In this document: positions 22,946 through 33,918 of the stretch, piece by piece | How positions within the stretch are numbered: position 1 is the stretch's first letter | Layout: every line of letters starts with the position of its first letter | Assembly: GCF_030867095.1 (NCBI RefSeq) | Contig: NC_081833.1 | Coordinates: 70,583,895-70,647,894, forward strand | Length of the DNA: 64,000 nt | DNA from: Alligator mississippiensis | Lineage: Eukaryota > Chordata > Crocodylia > Alligatoridae | Reading direction: 5' to 3' | Notes under the pieces: generated by a model | The model's input: only the letters and a program-made list of their open reading frames with translations | Database searches by the model: none | What the model was told of the DNA's origin: nothing | Translations under genes and position numbers: made by a program

Positions 22946-24000
22946 AATGATAGAACTTTTCACTTTGTACTACTGAATATTATACTATTCCTCTTGTTTG
23001 GATGCACAACATTATCTAATTTCTCCTGTAGACTAATTTGATCCTGCTGCAGATTAGTAATACCTCTAATACCTCCCCCTGGCTTTGAATCTTTGAAGCC
23101 CAAACCCTTTAAACATTGGCACTGTGTAAAAAGAAAATCTGGTGTACAGGATCATTTTAAATGAATGAGTGAATTTTTAATTTTTTCATATTCCTGAAGA
23201 ATTTTCTTGGCATTATTATTTAATTGTCCACAAATAGTCTATGCATACTTGTCTTTTAAATAAAATATCTGGCTGGTCCATTTTGTTGTGCGATATACCC
23301 AGATTTAAATAACTGCCTGTTATGTACTGGTTAGTAACATAGGCCACTGCTCTGCAAGATCTTTCTCATGAAAATATTTGAGATGTAAGACAAGAGTGTT
23401 ACTCCCCATTGGGTAAGGATCACAAGATGTTACTTATGTTCTTTTGTTTTTATAGATCAATTGCTGAGTTTTATTTTAGGTGACAAGACATGTAACAGTC
23501 TATCTCGTGTAATTAAGCCATTGTACTGCATTCAAGCATAGTAGCACTTTACGATCAGACGGGGCATTTAGCTGGAGACTATAATGTTGCCGTAAAGGGA
23601 GGCTGACTCACTCATTGACCAGATATTTTTCATCCTTGTTACAATTCATAGTGACACTTGAAAGACATCAGTAAAATACAGAGCGGTCACAAAAACCGGA
23701 CTAAACACCAGTTAAATGTGGTTAAACAAACCGAAAGGAGAGATGTTTCATAGAGATGGAATAACTTCCCCTCCACACCATCTGCTGCCAAATGTAGATA
23801 CTGAGGGAGCTTGAATATGTGCAATTCTTGTAAGAGCTCATGCCTCCCCCGCCTCTCCCGTAAGCATGAGAGGACATGAAACGAGAAAGAAAAAGGCAGC
23901 TAGAAAAGATATCTGAATTACAGAAGAGATTGGGGTAGGACCAGACCAACGGCTCTCAAGTCAGCTGTTCACAAGGAATGGTCTCAGGGTCCAGCTAGCC

Positions 24001-24018
24001 GTGTGTGTGTGTGTGTAT
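24001..24018. repeat. (GT)n microsatellite
   Basis: A short uninterrupted GT run. Arm A lacks it at the aligned site near 9155. Confidence 0.85.
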
Positions 24019-25399
24019 CTCCTTACACATAATATTGAGGGAATCAAATCTGAATCTATCTGAGGCCCTCATTACTGTAATATCTAAGCAATCTTTGCAT
24101 GCATTTAGCTGCATAATGTCTCTCAGAAGTGCTGTTACCGCAATCTTCAGTGCGCAGATGGGGTACTGAAGTAGAGAGACCTTAAATCCAGGGTTCAAAA
24201 GGCCTCTATGTGCTCACTCCCATTGATTTCACAAGCATCAGGCACCTAAATATGTCTTGTTCACATGCCTAGATTCCCCACCGAAAATCACATGGGGTGC
24301 GTCTGTTGCTGGGCAGGGACCAAAACTTGAGTGTCCTGAATGTCAGAAGAGCATCTAAAAAAGTGGGGTTTTATTTTTCTCCAGGCCTTAGCAGGAGGAT
24401 GTGCTATTCCTTGCTGTCAGAGATTCCCCAAAGGAGCCCTTGCTTGGGATCCCCAGCTTTGGAGGGCTCCTGGAAGCCAGCCCAGGTATAGCTTCTACAG
24501 CGGGCTGAGCCCTTGGCTTCTCGGACTCCAAGGCCCAGCCTTTTGGTCCACCCCATCTCCCGGCTTATCAAACAGCTACTGTCCAGCTTAGCTCCTGCAG
24601 AGGGACTTTATACCTCTTTAAGGCTTCCTTCCTCCTGCCTTTCTTCCCGCCCCTGTCTCTCCTGCACCCTTGTTTCTGGGAGGCTCCTTTTCAAGGCAGT
24701 CCCTCTGCTCCATGCTTCTTGGATGCACCTCCCTGGCACCACAAACATCAGGTGCAGGGCTGGAGTCCACTCTGGGTATCAACATAGGCAGGATAGGGGG
24801 GCACTTTGGAGACTAACTGATTGAGAGCAGCATAAGCTTTCATATGGTGTCTGTCACTCACCGTGGCCTGTTGCATGCCATACAGCTGAGTGATTCACTG
24901 TCGGTGGTTTCAGAGCTTACCACCCTGGATGAATTGCTCAATGTTTATAGAGAAGTGGATTCTATCACGGGGCCAATTGTGTCAGCCGCTGTTGCCAGGC
25001 AAACCTTTCCTCTCCCATTTTCAAAACCTGATTTTTTTTTGTGTGCGCGCTAATCATTAATGTAGCTGTCAGCTCCTTAAAGGCACAGCTCCAATACATC
25101 AGAGCCCAGAACAACTCGTGGCAACAAGCAAAGGATCAGCTTTTTAAGTCAACCAAAGTTAGACACCTAAACACCTGCGGATGTCCTGGTCTGTGCCCTG
25201 CAGGGGTTTGGCACTGGAAAACAAGAACTCAGCATCACTGCGCTCTTAATTCAAAAGCTGCAGCCACCTCCCAGCAGATCAGAGATGCTAGTGGAAGCAG
25301 TCTCAACTTAGTTTTCACTCTGGCTCCAAGCGGCAGAAACTCCGCCATCCAAGCGAGCATCCTTGTTGAGCAGGCTGAGCGTAGGGGTTGAGGACTGGG

Positions 25400-28119
25400 C
25401 AGCCCACAGAGACCAAACTCCAGTCTTGTCCCTTGAAGGCAGGGTTGGGGGTACTTTGGAGGGTTGAAAATTTTCCCCAGTGGCACATATATTGTGCCAC
25501 CCCTTTCAACTGCTTAAGGGTGCAGCCCTCAGAAATATCTGTAAAGGCAAGCATTTAAACATACCTACATTGTAAATGCTTTGGGACAGGGACCATCTCC
25601 TCAGTCTGCTTTTGAACAGCTCATAGCACAGATGTGCTCCTGACTGAATCTCTAAATCTCACCTCGATACAATAAGTCCATAGCAATACACCATATCCCA
25701 GATGACATTACCCCCATTTCCCAAGCTGGATCCGACAGAAAGTGAAGCATTTCTGGTGTTGCCACATAATGCAAATGGATCTTTAAGACCAGGAGGGTAT
25801 AATGCAAGCATTTTCAGAGACTTTTGGAATGAGCCAGAACAGAAAGTCTGATGCTTGCTGGTTTGCAGGTGAGTACTCAGATGTATTACTTTTAAATTAA
25901 TCTGTTCGACACAATTTGTTCTGTATGGAAATTAGCTTACGCTGCTGATTAGCTTGCTTTGGGTCAGCAACATTCCATTGCTTTCCATTTTGTACCTCCT
26001 TTCATCTTCATATAAGGGAAATTAAAGTCACAAAAGCAAATAGGGCTGACGCAGTGAAACACATTGCAAAGCAGCAAACATTTTTTTTTCCAAGTAGAAG
26101 GACCAAATTTGTGCTTTTTGTAAGAAAAAGTGCTTGAGAATTAAACTAACTAGTTCACATCCAAAAATAGTGTATGAAAATCAGCTCCGTGGTCATATGC
26201 AATCCACCTGCCACTCAAATAATGTAGCTGCATGCAAAGGAATCAAACTTTCATTAATGCTAACAGTGAAGAATCATTTCCTATCTATCATCTAACTCCG
26301 GGGAAACAGAGCTATGCCCTGGGAAGTTTGCAGCCAGACAGCCCAGTTGTCCGATTCTTGTTGCCTACCAAACCGATCCTACAAAGATACAGGAATGAGG
26401 AATGAAATACATCGGCTGTTGAGGGAACAAAAGTTAACATGAGCAAGATCTGAATTGGATCTCATCATTTTTGTCAGCTTGTTCTAGGCGTGTAGACTGG
26501 TAACACACAACTTATCTAGCACATCAGGGCTTCTCACATGACAATATTGTAATGTGACTGTCACGTGTGGAACAACAGAAGGAATCAGGGGCAGCCTGCA
26601 GAGCTGAGCTGACTCTTAATTTGGATTGCAGCTCCCAGAAACCCCCAGGAGCTGGGGGGTGTGGGGAAAAGGCAGACAAAGCTTGGGGCTGGAGTAAGGG
26701 GAAGAGAGGGCAGCCTGAATGTGGAACCTCATCAGGCCTACAGAGGAGTGCACGGTGGAGCTGGAGGAGCCAGGACTATGGACTCAAGGAGCTGGACTTA
26801 GACTTGGGAGCAGCTTCAGGCTGTTGTTCGAGTGCCCTAGGGCATGTGTAGATGAAATGGGGGCCCTACATTGAAGCAGCAGGTTTTTAAAAACCTGAGA
26901 TATGTGATGGTATTGTGAAGATATCTCCATACTGGAGATAGTGTTGGCAGGTTTTGCATGTCTTGTCATGGCATGGCCTGGATACTTTTGGTGTGTTTTG
27001 GGCTGTAGGAAGTTGGCTTCTGGTGATGAGGTTAGTGAGGTTCAGTGCTTGTTTGAATTTACAAATCACTTTTCACAGACGAGCCTACGAACTGCACGCG
27101 TGACACAAGTTTTGCTGGTCGGCAGCCTGAGGTGCAGTTTCCCAGAAACCCCTGCACCTATCTCCTTGAAACTTGGCAGGCTTTGTGGCCTCAGCAGGGG
27201 CTACCGTCCCTGCCATTTTCATCCAAATCTGCCAAAAAATCACAAAGTTATTTTGTAGAAATCTCCCCTTATTTGTTTTGGATACCACCGTTTTGTGCTT
27301 CCCCATTATAGCCTATGGGCGAAACGTCGAAACAGTGTCGAAACAGTGAAACCGTTTCAACGAAACGAAATGGAACAGTGCTTTCGAAACTAAACGAAAC
27401 TCGAAATGAAACACTGTCCCATCGAAACAGCAAAACGGTACTGTTTGGCACAGCCCTATTCAGCATATCTTTATACAAGACATGCCCAGAACATCTGATA
27501 GCTGTTTAAGGAAATTTTGAGCACATACAGGTGAATAAATAAGTATATTGATGGGTTAGGAGTAACCAACTGTCCTGATCTAAATAATACTATCTAAGGA
27601 TCAAGATGATCTGAGATGGGCCTGTCTTTTAAATGAGTAAGATCATATTCCCTGGGCCAAATAATGTTATCCAAGTGTTAGTTATAAAATGCATTGTATA
27701 GGGAAATATTGTTGGTTAAATTGCTAACGTGTTAGATTTCAGCCTGGAATCTTAGTCAGTTCATAACACTGACCTCCATTTATACTTTCATTGCACTGGC
27801 ACCCACTCCAGTCTTAAACCAAACCTGTATTGTGTTGGATACAGGATGTACGTACGTACGTACATACATACAACAAAAGACCTAGTTATAGAAGCATGCT
27901 GGAAAGGTGCTACACAATTCTTACCTGCTCCTAACTTTATTTCTGTTTTGAAAGCATTGAGATACATAGCTCCAGTGTGCACCTGTCTCTTCAGTTTTCT
28001 TTCAAACCCTACACCCAGAGGCAAGGGGTAAAGCTGCAGGTCAGTTAATCTGTGCTTTAAAAATAGGGAGTTGCTGAAGATCAGTTCCACTGCATTTAGT
28101 TGTTTTGCTCCATGTACAG
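25400..28119. other. Spacer before the NAT pseudogene, no gene
   Basis: Nothing coding is recognised. About 25780-25871 ends in tggtttgcag followed by gtgagtactc, a fair splice donor that could mark the lost 5' exon of the pseudogene; this is weak. About 27085-27460 looks like an interspersed repeat ending in tttggcacagccct, with clustered cgaaac motifs at 27320-27430. A GTAC microsatellite lies at 27847-27872. Confidence 0.35.
27847..27872. repeat. (GTAC)n / (ATAC)n microsatellite
   Basis: Tandem tetramers: gtac units pass into atac units. Confidence 0.85.
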
Positions 28120-28124
28120 GAGAA

Positions 28125-28958
28125 ATGAAAGCCAGAGAATATTTCACAAGAATTTCTTATAAAGGCTCCTATGAAAATCTGGACTTGGAAACCTTGACTG
28201 TTCAAAACCTCAGCATACACTGTGGGGAAACAATTGGGTTTGACATAGTACCAATCTATAACAAAATTGTGAGGAAAAAACGGGGTGGATGGTGCATGGA
28301 AAATAATCACCTTTTATTTTGGACTTTGCATGTAATAGGGTATGATGTCTCTATCTTTGGGGGAAACACTTATGATCTGGCAGAAAATATATATGTTTCT
28401 CATATAAACCACATTCTACTGAAGGTGATTATTGATGGAAAATCCTACATTGTGGATGGTGGCTTTGGTGATTACCTACCAAGTATGGGGATTTCTGGGA
28501 AAGATCAGCCTCAAACTGCTGGAATCTTTCACTTTCCTGAAGACAATGAAAGCTGGTACTTTGAAAAAATAAAAAGGATGCAGCGCATTCTCAACCAAAA
28601 CTTTTCCACCAGTGATCATCTGAAAACTGAACAAATACATTTTCCTAATTTTGTCTGTCTTGAGCCACAAAGCATAAGTGACTTCCAGTCACTGAATTCA
28701 TAACTCCAGACATCTTCGGATACATGGTTCAGGAAAAAGTCAATTTGCCTTCAAAACATTGATGGGCTTTGAGCCCTAGTTGGATGGACGCTCACTGAGA
28801 TGAAATACAAGGAGAACGTGGATCTGGTGGAAATCACAACTCTTACAGATGAAAAGGTGGAATAGACTCTAACAGACAAATTCAACATAACACTAGATGA
28901 GAAACTCGTACCAGTCAACATCCCTGGTTTGCCAGCTAATTTAGCTGATATGGTGTAA
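28125..28958 (+). pseudogene. NATP: Arylamine N-acetyltransferase pseudogene, copy 3
   Basis: Full-length relative of the neighbouring NAT genes, starting MKAREYFTRISYKGSYE, with a spliced-type acceptor (tgtacag) 5 nt before the ATG. RGGWC, the His of NHILLK and the Asp of VDGGFG are all kept. A 33-bp in-frame deletion removes most of the conserved segment after LETLT. A few codons are missing where functional copies read QMWEPMEL, and two before the KEN block. In-frame stops occur at 28701-28703, 28770-28772 and 28863-28865, and the frame then runs on to a natural-looking stop at 28956-28958. I see no frameshift. The first 192 codons are open, but such a product would lack part of domain 1 and most of the C-terminal third, so an active enzyme is unlikely. 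Expression as RNA is not excluded. Confidence 0.88.
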
Positions 28959-29480
28959 TTCTATACAATTGAACCAGATAGATCTTTTAAAATCTAAGCA
29001 TAACATGCCCCATAAATATTAACCTTAAAAGATCATTAAAGTGACTGTAAGTTGAGTTTTTGAGTTGAAATCCAGGAAACTTAATTATATCATTAATTGT
29101 ATGCATCCGTGTCTTATCTTTCCTCATACTTCTTCACCTTTTCAAATCAAATCAGTTTGTTTCCTTTTCTTCTATAGAAATTATTTCTAAATCTCTATTG
29201 ATTTTTGTTCTTCTTTTATGTTTTTATTTCTGACATTTCTTACTATGATATGGGTGACTAAAACCTAATGTAGAATACAAGATGGACTGTGCCATCCCTT
29301 TGCACAAAGTTTATACACAATTTCTAGTTCATACACAATTTAAATTTCAGCTTGTCCAGTCGTAATCGTAGGGATTATTCACATGACATAAAACAGATCA
29401 GACTGAAAATGAAGCAGTTTTTTTTTTCTTCAACAACCCACAATTCAACGATAGATCATTAGGTAATTATTCGCTGGAGT

Positions 29481-30172
29481 CAGGGTGAATAAAAATCAAT
29501 GATTTTTTTTAAATCCAAAAATCGAATTTTATTTACATCAGATTTCTTGATTTAATTGTATTTTTAATTTTTTGTTAAGATGATTTTTTTTTAAAAAAAC
29601 CTCGCAACCCTATATAAAGATAGTTTTTATTTAAGAGATGTTAAAGCTCAAAGATACCATAATGGAATAGGGATTGTAACTTCTAATTATATACTATTTG
29701 AGACATATATTCATGTAAGTTTTTTAGGAAAGTGTTATAAATAGATCACAACAGGCCATGGACTGTATTAGGTGCCCAATTTTATGGGGTTCCCAGAGGC
29801 TCCTCTGTAGATTAGTGAATATTAAAAAAAACCCCACCCTACCCAATGGGACTCAGTGCTCAGTCTAGAAGATCCCATTAAGCATCTCTGTGATGCTTAG
29901 TTTCAGTTCTCAAATGGTGGTTTTGTGTCTCCAGAGATAGCATCCTTGTTCACAGCAGTATACGGAGATTAGAGGGACGACCCTCTGGTCTCTCTGCAAG
30001 TTTGTGTACACGAAGCCAAGCCCTTACCTCTCTCTAAAAGTGCAGTTTCAAGAAGTTAAATGAATAGAGGATATCAAACAACAAGAATACAGTTTTTGTA
30101 GAAAACAATGATTAAATTGAGGCTTCCTGACCAGCGCTTTAAATTGATTTGATTTAAATCAAATCTACCCTG
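29481..30172. mobile_element. hAT-type non-autonomous transposon, about 690 bp
   Basis: The left end is cagggtgaataaaaatcaa and the right end inverted is cagggtagatttgatttaa. The flanks gctggagt and gctgatgt match 6 of 8. It is A/T-rich inside with no open frame of note. Confidence 0.65.
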
Positions 30173-30770
30173 GCTGATGTTGAGAACTACTTGGATGGCC
30201 TACGTTCTAGTACCTTTTCAGAAACCATCTTACTGTAGGCAATTTATACAGGGTCCTATTTTCAAAACCACTCAACATTTGGAAGCCCAATTTTAGAAGT
30301 GTAGGGCCTGATTTTCTAAGTATTTGAGTACCTACGATGCTTTAAGAAATGAACAGGATTGAATTAAACATCTTTACATTGATTATGTGAAGTGCCAAGT
30401 ATTAGTATTGAAATAAAATTCTTATTTTGGTATAATATATACAGTGATGTTTAAAATATGCTTGTGATGGTATTCGTTGTGTATCTGTAACACATTAGGC
30501 TGGCACGATGGAACTTTTGCAAGGTTTCAAAAAAGAAGTGTCTAGTACTAAAGAATAGCTCTATGTATTATGCCCTTTGAAAATTTATCCTGCAATATCT
30601 TAAAAATATATATTTCTCCACAAGATGGGAAGAGGGGATTTTTGTGGTGCCAAGGACTATAGCCGACTGTCCAACAGGGAGTTAAAAAAAAAAAAATCAG
30701 GCAAAACTGAAACAACTTTTAAGGGGAAAAAACCAAAACTCATTTGATCTGGTTTTAACCAGTGGAAAGA

Positions 30771-30860
30771 AAAAGTTTAATCAACTCATGGATCACTGGA
30801 GACCAAACACACATACTCGTTTCAGACGGACTCTGTCCCCTCTTGCATTTTAAGATACAG
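30771..30860 (+). repeat. Block repeated at 39041-39135 (second duplication trace)
   Basis: It shares tcatggatcactggag and gactctgtccc in order with the block downstream of NAT copy 4. It could be part of an older duplicated unit or a dispersed repeat. A donor-like ttttacaa then gtaagtt (GT at 31013) follows about 150 bp later and is a possible 5' exon end for copy 4. Confidence 0.4.
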
Positions 30861-31577
30861 CATTTGCAGAGGGCCTGGATCTATGTCACTTCTCAACTAT
30901 ATTGACTGCCAGCGCAGCAGCAAACAGATCAAAAGCCAACCCCCAACCCACAAAAAAAAAATCTTGCAAGGGGCTGAAAACCAATACAAACATCGCCGGG
31001 GCTGTTTTACAAGTAAGTTCCTTTTTAAAGTCATAATCTGTGTGTATGGTTAGAGGCATGTGGGTGTGTGCAATCCAAATTGAAAAATCTTTCTAGAATA
31101 TGGTGTATGGAAACTATAGAAAAGGAAACAAATTATAGCCAGCTGGGCTAAATAGCTCTGAAAAATGGCATAAATGGTAGGAAAATGACATTGGCTTTTG
31201 CTTTTATTAGCAGCTGCATTTGAACGGAACAGATGCATTCACTGGGAGTCAGGCATTCTAGAGTCTCCAATCTATTTTCAAAATTTATTAATTTTTATAG
31301 TTTTTTTTTTCATCCTGCAGCTGCAATATATTCTTAGTAAAGCAAAGATAAATAAACTAGCCAATAATCAAAAGATTTCCTCCTAAGAGGGGAAAGATCA
31401 TTCAACCTTTCAAAATTACATAATTTGCTTTTTGTACTACAAAATGGCTTTTGGGGCGGGGGGGGGGTCTATAATAGAATAGACCAAGTCTGATGCATAT
31501 TGGGATATTTGTAAATGTAATCGTGTGTACAGGTGTGCTGACTGCTCACGGATATTCGGTTTGTTGAAGGCCACACA

Positions 31578-31616
31578 TTGAAAGTGTTGGGGTATGATAT
31601 TACCATTTTGGGGGCC
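31578..31616 (+). pseudogene. Probable NAT gene remnant next to a CR1
   Basis: The stretch ggggtatgatattaccattt matches copy 4 (from about 34163) with one change, and a 32-base span matches at 28 positions. Translated in frame it reads LKVLGYDITILGA, against LKTLGYDTTILGA in copy 4. The similarity stops where the CR1 LINE begins, and I could not extend it leftward. It may be the last trace of a fifth NAT copy. Chance identity is unlikely but has not been tested. Confidence 0.5.
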
Positions 31617-33015
31617 AGCCTTCAAGGAGTTGAAGGCTGCTATTAAATTGCCCCTCAGTCTTCTCTTCTCCAGACTAAATAAGCCCAGTTCCCTCAGCCT
31701 CTCTTCATAAGTCATGTGCCTCAGCCCCCAAATCATTTTTGTTGCTCTCCACTGGACTTTCTCCAATTTGTCCACATCCTTTCTGTAGTGGGGGGGCTCA
31801 AAACTGGACACAGCACTCCAGATGTGGCCTTACCAGTGTCAAATAGAGCAGAATAATCACTTCCCTCAAGCTGCTGGCAATGCTCCTACTAATGCATCCC
31901 AGTATGCCACTAGCCTACCTCACAATGAAGGCACACTGTTGGCTTATATTCAGCTTACTGTCCTCTGTAACCCCTATGTCCTTTTCCATTGGGTTGCTGC
32001 TTAGCCAGTTGGTCTCCGGCTTTTATGAATGCATGGGATTGTTCCATCCTAAGTGCAGGACTTTGCACTTGTCCTTGTTGAACCTCATGAGATTTCTTTT
32101 GGTCCAATCTTCCAATTTGTCTAGGTCACTCTGAATCCTAGCCCTACCCTCCAGCATATCTACTATTCCCCCCAGCTTGGTGTCAGCTGCAGACTTGCTG
32201 AGGGTGCACTCTGTGCCATCTTCCAGGGTGCTGATAAAGGCATTGAGCAAAACTGGCCCCAGGACCGATCCCTGGGACACCAGCTGCCAACTAGACATTG
32301 AGCCATTGATTACTAACCTTTGTGCCCAACTATCAAGACAGTTTTCTATTTGTCTTACAGTCCATTCAGCCAACCCCGTACTTCCTTAGCTTGCCTGCAA
32401 GAATGTTGTGGGAGACACGATCAAAAGCCTTGCTAAAGTCAAGGTCTATCATGTCCAATCCTCTCCCTGCATCCACAGAACCAATCATCTCATCATAGAA
32501 GGCAATCAGGTTGGTCAGGCATGACTTGCTCCTGGTGAACCCATGCAGTCTGACTGGTCCTAATCACCTTCTCCTCCAAGTGCTTAGAAATGGATTCCTT
32601 GAGGATCTGCTCCATGACTTTTCCAGGCACTGAGGTGAGGTCAACTAGTCTGTAGCTCCCCGGATCCTCCTTCATCCCTTTCTTAAAGATGGGCCCTTTT
32701 TTGCCCTTTTCCAATCATCTGTGACCTCTCCCAGTCACCATGTTTTCAAAGATGATGGCCAGTGGCTCTGCAATCACGTTGGCTGACTCCCTCAGCACCC
32801 TCGAGCACATCATGTCCGGCCCCACGGACTTTTACGTGCCCAGCTTGTCTAAAAAGTTCCTAACCTGCTCTTTTGCCACTGCTAGCTGCTCCTCCTCTCC
32901 CCATACCGTGCTGCCAGGTGCAGTAGTCTGGGAGCTTTTCCGCATCATCTGACACTAGGTTGTCTCTCCCATTTGGTAAGGAACCCACACTTTCCCTGAT
33001 CTTCCTCTTGTTGCT
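31617..33015 (-). mobile_element. CR1 LINE fragment, about 1.4 kb, lacking its usual 3' tail
   Basis: The - strand encodes broken pieces of the reverse transcriptase: QGSVLGPVLLN and DDLDKLEDWT-like segments, and ERLRELGLFSLEKRRLRG near the C-terminus. It aligns with the second CR1 at 37650-38940. The end that should carry the 3' tail stops within the AAFNSLK codons, next to the NAT-like scrap. The 5' part is truncated. Several stops and frame changes show it is long dead. Confidence 0.85.
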
Positions 33016-33913
33016 GACAAAACTTTCATTACAGATGCAAATTACTTCAGGATAGCTTAAGGAATGGGTTAGAAACTAAACATTTGAAGATGTAGGAAAC
33101 AATTGAAATTTAAGGAAACCTCCAAAGTATTTCACATAAGGTTCCTGCTTTCAGAGAAATATACTGGTACTTACACAGTGCCAAACTTGGAACATGGGGA
33201 TGTGATGTATGATGAACCACTGAGAAGGGGCGAAGATTGATATGCATGATTTCTCAATGGCACTAAAATGTGATAAAAAAATGCTGAATAACTTTTACAA
33301 AGATCATGAGTTGAGCTTGGGTTGTGTCAGTGTGGGGGGAGACATCTCCAGGTGGGGAAGGAGCCAGAAAACCTTAGCCAGTCAGGATCCACTGGGGCTG
33401 AGCTAGGCACTTTTGAAGCAGCTCAAGGTCAGCGAGCCTGTGAACCGCCTATGAGCATTTTGACTGCTTCCAGTAAATACTACCGGGATCTGAGGACAGC
33501 AATCATGCTCACTTGTCTTTCAGCTTATATTGCCTCTAATTAGAATCATAATTGAGTTTGTGCAATGATTATATCAGATAAGAAACCGTACAAAGCTGCA
33601 ACTCTCAAAGGGGTCAGAAGCTTGATTTGATGATAATCATCTGAACCGCTGGGATGCTTAGCTGACTTCCTGATACAACTCAGCATTTACATTGTACCTC
33701 ACAGCCAACAGTTTCAAAGTGTTTTACAAACATGTACAGGGGCTATTATTTCTCTCCGTTTACAAATGGGGAAAGTCAGGTATGCCAAAAATGAGTTGTG
33801 CTGGGGATATGTGCATATATGTACATGTATCTGCTACTTCTAATTTATTGAAAGATCTTCACAAACACCATCATAAATAATGTGGATTAAAATAAATGTT
33901 ACTTCCTTTACAG
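33016..33913. other. Upstream region of NAT copy 4, no gene recognised
   Basis: No coding exon is seen. By analogy with copies 1 and 2 this is the end of an intron, closing at the acceptor cttcctttacag (ending 33913). Confidence 0.4.
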
Positions 33914-33918
33914 AAAAA

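Larger units (their letters stand above)
15130..25400 (+). repeat. Tandem segmental duplication, arm B
   Basis: This is the partner of the first arm, in the same order and orientation. It contains the second 5' exon and second NAT gene. Private insertions are the solo LTR (15618-16411), a hAT at 20751-21201 and a hAT at 22140-22626. It also has about 1 kb between 17173 and 18165 that has no obvious counterpart in arm A. Confidence 0.75.

Noticed and set aside
28071-28703. Open frame of 210 codons over the pseudogene as a working short NAT
   Set aside because: It lacks 11 conserved residues of domain 1 and most of the C-terminal third, and homology continues past the stop.
31437-33015. Open frames on the - strand as host genes
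   Set aside because: They read as CR1 reverse transcriptase fragments or flanking noncoding DNA.
33880-33918. Upstream in-frame ATG extending NAT copy 4 by 13 residues
   Set aside because: A good splice acceptor lies between it and the conserved start, at the same distance from the ATG as in all other copies; the extra residues match no NAT.
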